Translations under genes and position numbers: made by a program
From: a virus
Virus record (IMG/VR): IMGVR_UViG_3300042511_000079
Span: 1 to 30,605 of that record
DNA: 30,605 nt
Reading direction: 5' to 3' (one strand)
Part shown: piece after piece, positions 15,194 to 23,200 of the stretch
How positions within the stretch are numbered: position 1 is the stretch's first letter
Layout of the letters: each line of letters opens with the position of its first letter
The notes under the pieces: generated by a model
The model's input: the letters and a program-made list of their open reading frames with translations, nothing else
What the model was told of the DNA's origin: nothing
Database searches by the model: none

Positions 15194-15772
15194 ATGAAAA
15201 ATTTAATTGAAAAGTATGAAAGTCTAGGTTATGTACTAACCGTTAAAGAAGAATTAAACATTGCCCTGTGTATGAAAGCTAAAAGCAAAGCTAGATTCCC
15301 TAAAGCATTATTTAATTACAGGTTCAAAAGTCCTGAAAGAATGGCTGAATATTGTTCTGAATGGATTGAAAGAATTGAAAGAAGAATACAAGAAGCAAAT
15401 GTTTTATTAGCCATCAAAAAAGAAGCACAAAAGAATATGAACCACAATTTTGTAGAAGGTTCAATCATTTACAATTCTTGGGGATATGACCAAACTAATA
15501 TTGACTTCTATCAAATTGTAGAAGTTAAAACAAAGTCAGTAATTATAAGAAGAATAGAAAGTTGCTATGTTTCAGGAACTGAAGGTTTTATGTGTGCTAA
15601 TGTTAAGCCTATCAAAGATTGTTTTTTAGGTGAACCGATTCTTAAAAAGATTGTAACTTCAGTTAATTATAGCGGAAATATAAGTTATCACATAAAAGCA
15701 AAATATGGATGTTTCTGCAATTTCATTGAAAGCAAAGAAGAAAAAGGAGTTTATTCTAGTTGGTATGCTTAA
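15194..15772 (+). CDS. Conserved hypothetical protein of accessory type, 192 aa
   Basis: The N-terminal third is helical and basic (RMAEYCSEWIERIERRIQEA). The C-terminal two thirds is beta-rich, with the recognisable stretch GSIIYNSWGYDQTNIDFYQIVEV followed by KSVIIRRI. I know this stretch from uncharacterised proteins spread across plasmids and phages of several phyla. The function is not known. The 161-residue gene at 25205 has the same general layout (basic helix, then 'SDVAAYEVVRQV...VEVRAL'), so the two may be distant relatives. Both are linked to a CGGTAA element. Confidence 0.62.
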   Translation: MKNLIEKYESLGYVLTVKEELNIALCMKAKSKARFPKALFNYRFKSPERMAEYCSEWIERIERRIQEANVLLAIKKEAQKNMNHNFVEGSIIYNSWGYDQTNIDFYQIVEVKTKSVIIRRIESCYVSGTEGFMCANVKPIKDCFLGEPILKKIVTSVNYSGNISYHIKAKYGCFCNFIESKEEKGVYSSWYA

Positions 15773-15817
15773 TAAACTAAATTTTGCTATTTATAATAAA
15801 TACATTAAATTACATAT

Positions 15818-15988
15818 ATGGAAATAATAATAGACAACAAGCCTGTAGAGATTGAACCAAAAGAAAGGATTCTAATGGAATTAATCAATGGCAGACCACC
15901 TGCTAATGAAGTTGAAAAACAATTGGCAGCACAAATAGAAGAAATGAAAAAACAAGGATTTACTCCATACATTCCTTCTAACCTTTAG
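15818..15988 (+). CDS. Small acidic ORF, 56 aa
   Basis: ATG 15818 reads MEIIIDNKPVEIEPKERILM and ends GFTPYIPSNL before TAG. Codon content is protein-like, with a helical, Glu/Lys-rich middle (VEKQLAAQIEEMKKQ). It ends 11 bp inside the 3' end of the convergent protease-kinase gene. It closes the plus-strand island, 45 bp after the 192-residue gene. No family recognised. Because it lies tail-to-tail with a zeta-like kinase it is tempting to suspect an antitoxin, but nothing in the sequence shows that. Confidence 0.5.
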   Translation: MEIIIDNKPVEIEPKERILMELINGRPPANEVEKQLAAQIEEMKKQGFTPYIPSNL

Positions 15989-17435
15989 ACTTATCTAAAA
16001 ATTTCTTATAAGAAGTTTTATCATAGATAGTCTCTTTACCATTAGCCTTGCTATATATAAGTTTAGGAGTTGAACCATTATTATCATATAAATGCAATTC
16101 ATTGAATACATTATTAGCAGCTAATTTTGGAAATATATTTGAAATTTCTCTGTGCATTTCTTTATTATAATCAGGTGGAACATATCTACCTGATGATACT
16201 GCTCGTTCTTGTGCTCTATTTAATGATGTTTGTACATCTGTAGTTACATAATGTGCTATAACATTTTTACCTGCATCTCTTTGCATTTGCACTTTATCAA
16301 CTACACTTTGATAGCTACCATCACCTACTGCATCTATTACAGTATCAAATTTTTTATTAATTGCATTCTTAACTAAATCTTTTGAAAGTTTTGAACTTTC
16401 TTCGTGAACTTTAGATGCTGCTTGAAAATTTTTAGTTTCAAGCATTTTATTATATTCAGGTAATTCTTCTTTGATTTTATCAGGGTCTACTCTTAAAATT
16501 CCTTCAGGATATGTTACCTGACCTGATTTTTCTAGTGAACTTTTACCTGTTGCAGGTGCACCACCTAAAAAAAATGTAGTACCTAAATTGGTAGAACCTG
16601 CAGCCATTTGTTTACTTACTATGTCTTTTTGAAATGCAACCCTTTCTTCATTAAAATTACCATCCTTATCTGAATATAATTTTAATGTATCAATATCACC
16701 TTTTATTAATTTATCTACACTTGCTTGAGCATCTTTTTGATATTTAGCTGCTATTTCTGCAGGTGTCATTCCATTTACTTTACCACCACCTGTTGATTCT
16801 TTACCACCACCGCCTTCAGGTCTCCTACCACTTCCCGGTCCACCTAATTCTACTTCGTTTAATATTTTATATATCTCACTCATTACCTGTTGTTCTTTAG
16901 GTATCTTTGGAGTATAATTAAATATTCCTTCAATAGAGAATCCATTAATCATACCTTCCTTAACCTTCTGCCATACTGCATCATTCTCAACTAACATAGA
17001 TACAAACCAACTACCATCAGGTGCATCTTCAAATCCTTTCATTGGTTGAATACCCCTAGACTTATCACTAATAAAACTTTCAAACATTGTAACCCCTGTT
17101 TCAATTTGGTTAGGGTCGTGCATTAAGTTTACATTGTTTTGGTAACCCTTTTTAAAGTACTTCTGTACAATCTTAACAATAGTATCCTTTGAGAATGCCA
17201 CATAATAATCACCGAAATTAGCATCACTTCTAAAAATAGGAGTGTCAGCCAACATAGCACAACCACTAATGATGTGCTTATCTTCACTAATGATTTGAAA
17301 CTTTTGTTCATTTTTAAAAGCATTCCAATTCTTTTGAATAGCAGGTCTATCAACTAAAGCGACAAACTGAACTTCAGCATCATCGTTTAAGTCATCTGAT
17401 ATTTCCAACATATATAATGGTAATTCCATACTCAT
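15978..17435 (-). CDS. XkdF-like head maturation protease fused to a zeta-toxin-type kinase
   Basis: 485 residues in three parts. Residues 1-175 are an XkdF-type serine protease domain: VALVDRPAIQKNW at the start, then H106 in NVNLMHDPN and S167 in INGFSIEG as likely catalytic residues. Residues 198-219 are a flexible linker, GGPGSGRRPEGGGG. Residues 230-465 are a zeta/UNAG kinase-like P-loop domain: Walker A GGAPATGKSS at 291-300, D317 in RVDPDKIKEELPEY, VIDAVGDGS at 367-373, and an arginine-rich lid region with NRAQERAVSSGRYVPP, then LHLYDNNG. Zeta toxins phosphorylate UDP-GlcNAc-type sugars. The gene follows the tape measure and precedes the scaffold, so the protein should enter the prohead. 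No epsilon-type antitoxin is seen. Confidence 0.8.
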   Translation of the reverse strand: MSMELPLYMLEISDDLNDDAEVQFVALVDRPAIQKNWNAFKNEQKFQIISEDKHIISGCAMLADTPIFRSDANFGDYYVAFSKDTIVKIVQKYFKKGYQNNVNLMHDPNQIETGVTMFESFISDKSRGIQPMKGFEDAPDGSWFVSMLVENDAVWQKVKEGMINGFSIEGIFNYTPKIPKEQQVMSEIYKILNEVELGGPGSGRRPEGGGGKESTGGGKVNGMTPAEIAAKYQKDAQASVDKLIKGDIDTLKLYSDKDGNFNEERVAFQKDIVSKQMAAGSTNLGTTFFLGGAPATGKSSLEKSGQVTYPEGILRVDPDKIKEELPEYNKMLETKNFQAASKVHEESSKLSKDLVKNAINKKFDTVIDAVGDGSYQSVVDKVQMQRDAGKNVIAHYVTTDVQTSLNRAQERAVSSGRYVPPDYNKEMHREISNIFPKLAANNVFNELHLYDNNGSTPKLIYSKANGKETIYDKTSYKKFLDKSKG

Positions 17436-17455
17436 AAATATCTAATTTTAAAATA

Positions 17456-19138
17456 TTAACTAAATCTTGCTCTCTGTCTTATTGCAGCTATTCTTTGTTG
17501 GTTGCTAGTTACATCACTCTCAATTACATATGCTCTTACTGCTTGATTGCCTATATCGTTAATTGATTGTTGATTTAATTGCGTTACCTGTGCAGTTGGT
17601 ATTTGTGGCATCATAGGTGCTTGTCCTGACATTGAAGGTATACCACCACCTGCTCCACCACCTTTAGGAACATTTACTGATGATATTTGTTTTACCCTAG
17701 CTATACCTGCTAATACTGCAGGTGCTGCCATTAAATAAGGATATGCAGGATTTGCAATTGATATAGGATTTTTAGCTGCTTGTTTAAATATTGTTGATGC
17801 ACTTAAGTATGTATCAATTGTAGCAGAAGAAATAGCTATGGCTTTACCTACTGCAGTTTCTTGACCTATAATACTAGATAAACCTGCAGTAATATCTGCA
17901 ATAGCATTAGCTGAATCTTCTTTATATTTAACCTTTTCATCTTCTAATATTTTTGCAGCATCAGCATTAGCTTTGTCTAATTCATACCCTTTTTGTATTG
18001 ATTCAGTTTTAGCTATTAAAAACTTACCTAATACACTTTTTTGGTTTTCTTCTATTTGGTCTTGTTCATTTTTTTCATCTTCTTTTTGTTGTTCCTTTTG
18101 CCCTTCTTTTAATTTTTTATTATCTATATATTCTTGCTTACCTAATTTTTCTCTAATCTTTTTTAATACTTCATATTTTTCAATTTCACCATCATAAGCA
18201 ATTTTTATTTCAGATTCTACTCTTTCAAGTTCTGCTTGTATTGCAGCATTTTCTTTATCATTATAATAATTAGTTTCTAAAATTTTTAATTCAGAATATA
18301 AATCTGCTTTCTTTTGTAATTCTTCATCACTAGAACCTTTTATTAAACTTATTTGTTTTTCAATTCTATCTTTTTTGAGTTTATATATTTCATCTTCTTT
18401 ACCACCTTGTGCTTCTAATTCTTTAATTGCCCTGTCTAATGATTTAATATAAGCATTAGTTCCTTTAGTTAAATCTTCTGTATCTCTTTTGGCTTGACTT
18501 GTTATACCTGCCCAATCAGTAATACCTTGAATAATACCTTTTATTTTATTACCAAATTCAGCTAGTGATGGGAATAGATTAAGTAAAGTTGTTTTAACTT
18601 GTTCAAAATTAGCAATTAATAAACCTAATCCAACTGCTAATGCACCTACACCTGTTGCAATTATTGCTCCTCTTAAAGTACTAAATGCACCAACTACCTG
18701 TGTCCTAATAACTGCACCTAATTGTTTAAAAGAATCTATACTTTCTCCAACTGCTTGTAATCCTTGAGACAATGCCATTGCTGACTGAACCTTTAATAAG
18801 GTCTTTTGTACATTCTCACTTTCAGAACCAAATAAAGCCATTGCACCTTGTACTGCACCAAAGCCACCTGCAACACCTGATAAAGATGCAGTTAATGCTT
18901 TAAACTTTGCATCAGGATTAAAAGCATCTGTTAATGCTTTTGCATCACCTATCCTATCTCTTAACTCTGCTGCCTTCTTTGCTGCGTTTACTGCTTCTTT
19001 TGAAGTAGCACCAAACTTTTCAGATAATGATAATACTTCATTCTGTGCTTCACGAAGTTGCTTTTTAAGTGAACCTATTGAACCTTCAGCACCTGAAGTT
19101 TTCACATTAATATTAAAATCTAAATTTTCTTGTGCCAT
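17456..19138 (-). CDS. Tail tape measure protein
   Basis: 560 residues, mostly helical. The N-terminus (MAQENLDFNINVKTSGAEGS) and a coiled-coil-like first 70 residues (SIGSLKKQLREAQNEVLSLSEKF) are followed by an Ala/Gly-rich stretch (ASLSGVAGGFGAVQGAMALFG), a hydrophobic segment about 157-178 (GAIIATGVGALAVGLGLLIANF), a long charged coiled coil (about 225-400), and a second Ala/Gly/Pro-rich hydrophobic region near 440-520. This is the usual tape measure layout. It is on the short side, predicting a short siphovirus tail. It overlaps the preceding tail gene (TAATG) and lies after, not before, the large tail proteins. Confidence 0.82.
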   Translation of the reverse strand: MAQENLDFNINVKTSGAEGSIGSLKKQLREAQNEVLSLSEKFGATSKEAVNAAKKAAELRDRIGDAKALTDAFNPDAKFKALTASLSGVAGGFGAVQGAMALFGSESENVQKTLLKVQSAMALSQGLQAVGESIDSFKQLGAVIRTQVVGAFSTLRGAIIATGVGALAVGLGLLIANFEQVKTTLLNLFPSLAEFGNKIKGIIQGITDWAGITSQAKRDTEDLTKGTNAYIKSLDRAIKELEAQGGKEDEIYKLKKDRIEKQISLIKGSSDEELQKKADLYSELKILETNYYNDKENAAIQAELERVESEIKIAYDGEIEKYEVLKKIREKLGKQEYIDNKKLKEGQKEQQKEDEKNEQDQIEENQKSVLGKFLIAKTESIQKGYELDKANADAAKILEDEKVKYKEDSANAIADITAGLSSIIGQETAVGKAIAISSATIDTYLSASTIFKQAAKNPISIANPAYPYLMAAPAVLAGIARVKQISSVNVPKGGGAGGGIPSMSGQAPMMPQIPTAQVTQLNQQSINDIGNQAVRAYVIESDVTSNQQRIAAIRQRARFS

Positions 19139-21207
19139 TAGTATGTTGTTTCAATTACTTTTAATAAACTTATTTTCGTAGTGTTGTATTCCATTGGATT
19201 AAATCCATCAACTTTATTTAACCTGAATAGTACACCATCTATCCAAATGTATTTGCTAAAATCTAAATTCAATATATCAAGCGTGTTAAGCAAAGCAGAA
19301 CAGGTTAATAGTTTACTATTCTTATCTGTTATCTCTGCTATATAATTACTATGATATGCGTTAAATAGATTTGTAGTTGGGTATGTTGTTGGAGTAAATG
19401 ATAATTCTTTAGGTACTCCAAAGTTAATATCGTTATTAGGTGTATTAGGGTCATCTAAATGACCTGCATAACCATAAGTTGTTTGACTACTTAAAACAGT
19501 AGCTGCATTCATTATGCTCCAACTTGCTACACCTGTTTTCTTTTTAACTTGCATAATCCTTATAACACTATCCATAACATCCTCTTTTGTATTGTTGTTA
19601 GATAACTTATAAATAGCAGGATATATTTTATCAGTTCCTGTATGTTGAAATAAAACGCTAGGTGCAAATATTATATCTGTTGTTTCTGTATCTTTTGCAA
19701 AGTCAAATTCTGTATCATAAATCCTATCTGCGTATCCTTCACTATATTTCTTCGTGTAGTTTTCATTATAAAAATCGTTATCTGTCTTATATTTATATTG
19801 AAAGTATCTTGCATTAAGTTCACTCATTGGCTTTATGCTTAATGGCTTTGACCTATCAACTTTATTAGACCAATCTTCTGCATTATCACTAACTGAAGGA
19901 TAAAAGTTTATATAAGGTTTTATAATTATCTTTTTATCATCCCACTTATCATCATATACATACAGGTTAAACATCTTACATATACTCAAAAAGAAATCTC
20001 TTTGAAATATACCTTTAGGAATTACATTATTAATTTTAATATTTTCACCATAATTAATAGGAACTATTTCTACTGAAGTAGTTGTCATATTAAATCCTGA
20101 AGAACTTAAACTATTAAACTCATAAGGCTGACTCCCTAATGACCAAGTAATATGTAACTGAAAATAATCACTTGGATTAATTGTTACCCCTGTTAAATTA
20201 AAGTTTACTTGAAAAAAGTTACCACTGAATCCGCTACCCATACTATATGAAGCAATAGCAGTTCCATTTTTCTTTAAATACATTGTAGCATTTTGACCTA
20301 TTGCCCATTCTGCGTTTACATTAAAATCTATATTGACTACCTTTGAAGTAGCACCTGTAAAAGTAAATTTAGTATTGCTTTCTGTTAAAGTAAAGTTCCC
20401 TAATGTAAATGTTCCAAATTGCAAATATAATTCAACTGCAGTTCCACTATATGTTTGGTCTATAGGGTATGCTTTTAATTGAACATTACTTGAACTAGAT
20501 AAAACCTTTTGATTATGTGGTATTATAAGTCTATTATATAATTCTAAATCACCTGCTTCTAAATCTAAAGTATATGTGTAATCAGTTCCTGCAAATATTT
20601 TATCTATATATTCAGCTACAAATAAAGCAGGTCTAAATGTACTTACTTGAAAATCCTTTTTAAATGTTCCATAAGTTCCTGTGCTTACATTGCCAAAGTC
20701 AATCAATGGGTAATAATAACCTGCACCTGTTATGCTATTCCAACTGCTTGTAATATTTGAAACATTATAAGTATGGTCATATGCACTAAAATCTAAATCT
20801 TCTATTCTTGAATTTCCTAATGCAGTTATAAATCCGCCTAACTCACCAAACACAGAACATTGATATTCTATTGTTTTGCCATCTACAACTATCTCAAGTA
20901 TTCTTAATGTACCCTTAAATATTTGTACCTTATCAATAAATATCTTGCATTGTGCTGCTTTACTAGCATTGAAGTTATAGTTTACATTAGGCAAAGTATT
21001 ATCAAAGAAATTAGCATTACCCAAATCAAATACAAATCCAAATATTTGGTTATTTATAGCAGTACCTGATAATGATATTGTTTTGCTGAAGGAAGTATTT
21101 TTACTACCAAAATCTGTAATATCATCAATGGCATAAGTAAACTCTGTACTTATATCTTGCAATAAATCTAGTTTATAATCTTCTACATATATCTCTGTAC
21201 TAATCAT
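19138..21207 (-). CDS. Large tail/baseplate protein, 689 aa
   Basis: Begins MISTEIYVEDYKLDLLQDIS with SFSKTISLSGTAINNQIFG, then long beta-rich sequence rich in Tyr, Asn and Thr, and a C-terminus with LDFSKYIWIDGVLFRLNKVDGF. This start (an 'iyV.~~~lDL..d' opening with 'SKTI.lpGT..N...FG') is familiar from tail proteins of Bacteroidota phages and resembles tail-tip hub proteins in position and size. It is coupled by TAATG to genes on both sides. A role at the tail tip, contacting the tape measure, is inferred. Confidence 0.6.
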   Translation of the reverse strand: MISTEIYVEDYKLDLLQDISTEFTYAIDDITDFGSKNTSFSKTISLSGTAINNQIFGFVFDLGNANFFDNTLPNVNYNFNASKAAQCKIFIDKVQIFKGTLRILEIVVDGKTIEYQCSVFGELGGFITALGNSRIEDLDFSAYDHTYNVSNITSSWNSITGAGYYYPLIDFGNVSTGTYGTFKKDFQVSTFRPALFVAEYIDKIFAGTDYTYTLDLEAGDLELYNRLIIPHNQKVLSSSSNVQLKAYPIDQTYSGTAVELYLQFGTFTLGNFTLTESNTKFTFTGATSKVVNIDFNVNAEWAIGQNATMYLKKNGTAIASYSMGSGFSGNFFQVNFNLTGVTINPSDYFQLHITWSLGSQPYEFNSLSSSGFNMTTTSVEIVPINYGENIKINNVIPKGIFQRDFFLSICKMFNLYVYDDKWDDKKIIIKPYINFYPSVSDNAEDWSNKVDRSKPLSIKPMSELNARYFQYKYKTDNDFYNENYTKKYSEGYADRIYDTEFDFAKDTETTDIIFAPSVLFQHTGTDKIYPAIYKLSNNNTKEDVMDSVIRIMQVKKKTGVASWSIMNAATVLSSQTTYGYAGHLDDPNTPNNDINFGVPKELSFTPTTYPTTNLFNAYHSNYIAEITDKNSKLLTCSALLNTLDILNLDFSKYIWIDGVLFRLNKVDGFNPMEYNTTKISLLKVIETTY

Positions 21208-22433
21208 TATCTAAATTGGCTTGTTAAATATTTACCTACTTCAATATCAATTTCAAAGTTAAATAACTTATCACTACTTTCTAACTTGTACTCATAATTT
21301 GTGCTGCTAATTGTAACAGGGAAGTAAGCACCTTGCACTTCCATATATGTAATAGTACTTGCAAATAACTGTGCTAACCATTCATAGTCTTGCTCACTAA
21401 CCCAATCAGATATAAGATGAAACTTATCTTTATGCTGAATAGCATAGTTCAAAGTTGTTTCATTATACTTATTATAAGAATCTATATTGGTCATAGTATT
21501 TCCACTTAACTGCCAATCATTTCTTCTATATGATGCTCTTTCTAATTCAGTTGACCTTTTATTAACTAAAGCAAACTTCATAGTATCCCAACCGCCTAAA
21601 CGATTAAGGAAATGAAGATTATATTGTTTGTATTTAGGATAACACTTTTGTATGAATTGTAACTTCCTAGATATTGCCACACCTCTTTTAAGATAAACAT
21701 TATATCCATATGTATCTTCTGTAATAAGTGTTCTACCTGCAAAAGTATTAATATGTCCTGCTTGACAATTAAATAAGTTCATTTCACCATTAAAGGTAAT
21801 GCTGCCACTTGCAGTATCTACTACTGAACCTGATTCATTTACAACATCAATCCAAGCCGAATAAGTACCGCTAGTAATCTTAAAATAAGTTGCATAAAAA
21901 TTATCCCCATATTCAATCGTAATATTGTCATTGTCTCTTTCCGTAATCCAATCATCTGTAAAGTTTTCTAAAAGTAAATTTTCGTAATAATCAGATAATA
22001 CTAATGGAGTATTGTTATTAGTAAATAGAATATCTGCAAATAATGGTGGGTAATAATTGTAAGAACTTAATGCACCTGATGCAAGGTTTAAACTTGTAAC
22101 TAAATTACCACCGCTTATGTATTCTTCACCTATTTTAATTTCTGATGCTACCTTTATCTTGTCATTAGATGCTACTAATATAGATGAACCTGAAGGCTCA
22201 AAATAATTAGTTACATAAGACCTTACCATTGGTGATGCGTTAAATACTCCATAGCTACCTTCTGCTGAAGGTGATGGATATACTTTTGTCCTACTTACCT
22301 GTGCTCCATTTACATAAACATCATACACAAACTTAAATGCTAGTTCACCTACATTAGTTGAACTTGAAACGAACCATAAGTCATCGTGCATACTACTATA
22401 AGGTGCAGGACTACTTTGTATTGTTATTGCCAT
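21207..22433 (-). CDS. Tail protein, 408 aa (possible distal tail component)
   Basis: Beta-rich protein beginning MAITIQSSPAPYSSMHDDLW, with FKFVYDVYVNGAQVSRTKVYPSP and a C-terminal half containing KRGVAISRKLQFIQKCYPKYKQYNLHFLNRLGGWD and DWVSEQDYEWLAQLFASTITYM. The last segments ('LhFlNrlGgWD', 'W....e..WL..L..S..v') are what I recall from baseplate or distal tail proteins in Bacteroidota phages. It overlaps the gp10-like gene by 23 bp and is coupled to the 689-residue gene. The distal-tail assignment is by context. Confidence 0.58.
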   Translation of the reverse strand: MAITIQSSPAPYSSMHDDLWFVSSSTNVGELAFKFVYDVYVNGAQVSRTKVYPSPSAEGSYGVFNASPMVRSYVTNYFEPSGSSILVASNDKIKVASEIKIGEEYISGGNLVTSLNLASGALSSYNYYPPLFADILFTNNNTPLVLSDYYENLLLENFTDDWITERDNDNITIEYGDNFYATYFKITSGTYSAWIDVVNESGSVVDTASGSITFNGEMNLFNCQAGHINTFAGRTLITEDTYGYNVYLKRGVAISRKLQFIQKCYPKYKQYNLHFLNRLGGWDTMKFALVNKRSTELERASYRRNDWQLSGNTMTNIDSYNKYNETTLNYAIQHKDKFHLISDWVSEQDYEWLAQLFASTITYMEVQGAYFPVTISSTNYEYKLESSDKLFNFEIDIEVGKYLTSQFR

Positions 22434-23121
22434 TGCTTATTTCTTTACCTATTTGTTTTATCTTAATTTGAATGTCTTTACCTAATGCTACTTCCATTAC
22501 ATCATAAAAGTTCTTACCGAATGTTTGCTTTGCAGCATTATCAAAGTAATGAGTTGCTTTTAAACCATCTCTTTTAATTTTGCTTGAAATAGCATAAGCT
22601 AACTTTCTTTTGTTATCTGCTTCTGATAATATCTTTTTTAATGCTAAATTCTTTTTTCTACCTGTAGTTTCAGTTACAGTATATTTATCACTTCTAATAG
22701 ACTTTCTTGCTCTATTAAGCCAACTGAATATAGAAGATGCCATTGCCCTATTTGGGTAAGGGGTCTTATATTTATATTGACTATCTGTATTATTTGGCTT
22801 TGCATTCTTACCGCCATATCCTTGAACACCCTTATTTACAAATTTCCAATACTTTGAAGCAGGTTCATCTTTAGGATAACCTAATGATAAATTATATGAA
22901 TTACCAAACTTTGTAAACTGAAGCCTTATGTCATTAATATTACCACTAGATATTGAACCACTTTTTTCTAAATTGTTTTGTGCCTGTTTAATAAAATCAG
23001 CACCAAAGTCTTTTAGCAATTGTTCAATTACAGGCAATTCCCCTTCCTTCATACGCTGCTCACCTAGTGTATTTAGAAAACCATCCCCTATTGCCTTTGC
23101 CTGTGCTTTACTAATGCTCAT
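22411..23121 (-). CDS. Putative HK97 gp10-like head-tail/tail completion protein
   Basis: 236 residues, basic. The opening helix (QAKAIGDGFLNTLGE), the strand block IRLQFTKFGNSYNLSLGYPKDEPASKYWKFVNKGVQGYGG and a C-terminal helix (NAAKQTFGKNFYDVMEVALGKDI) resemble gp10/minor tail completion proteins. The 'KYWKFVNKGVQG' segment is typical of that group. The central part (KPNNTDSQYKYKTPYPNRAMASSIFSW plus RARKSIRS) makes it longer than HK97 gp10. It starts 35 bp after a strong hairpin, so it may begin a new transcript or lie beyond an attenuator. Confidence 0.5.
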   Translation of the reverse strand: MSISKAQAKAIGDGFLNTLGEQRMKEGELPVIEQLLKDFGADFIKQAQNNLEKSGSISSGNINDIRLQFTKFGNSYNLSLGYPKDEPASKYWKFVNKGVQGYGGKNAKPNNTDSQYKYKTPYPNRAMASSIFSWLNRARKSIRSDKYTVTETTGRKKNLALKKILSEADNKRKLAYAISSKIKRDGLKATHYFDNAAKQTFGKNFYDVMEVALGKDIQIKIKQIGKEISNGNNNTK

Positions 23122-23139
23122 ACAAATAAATAGGGTAAT

Positions 23140-23178
23140 GCCTAAAAATAACTAACCCCACCTTTTTTAAGGATGGGG
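23140..23178 (-). terminator. Hairpin terminator/attenuator after the tail chaperones
   Basis: On the minus strand, CCCCATCCTT (23178-23169), an AAAAAA loop region and GGTGGGG (23162-23156) form a strong stem with a one-base bulge. It is followed by TTAGTTATTTTT. Extra TAAC/GTTA pairing extends it. It lies between the chaperone frameshift stop (23201) and the gp10-like start (23121), suiting partial termination that lowers downstream tail expression. Confidence 0.6.
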
Positions 23179-23200
23179 CAGTTAACCAAAAACTAAAAAA

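Noticed and set aside
15818-15988. The 56-residue gene as antitoxin of the zeta-like kinase.
   Set aside because: It is tail-to-tail and not co-transcribed, and has no visible resemblance to epsilon or PezA antitoxins. Kept as a hypothetical gene only.
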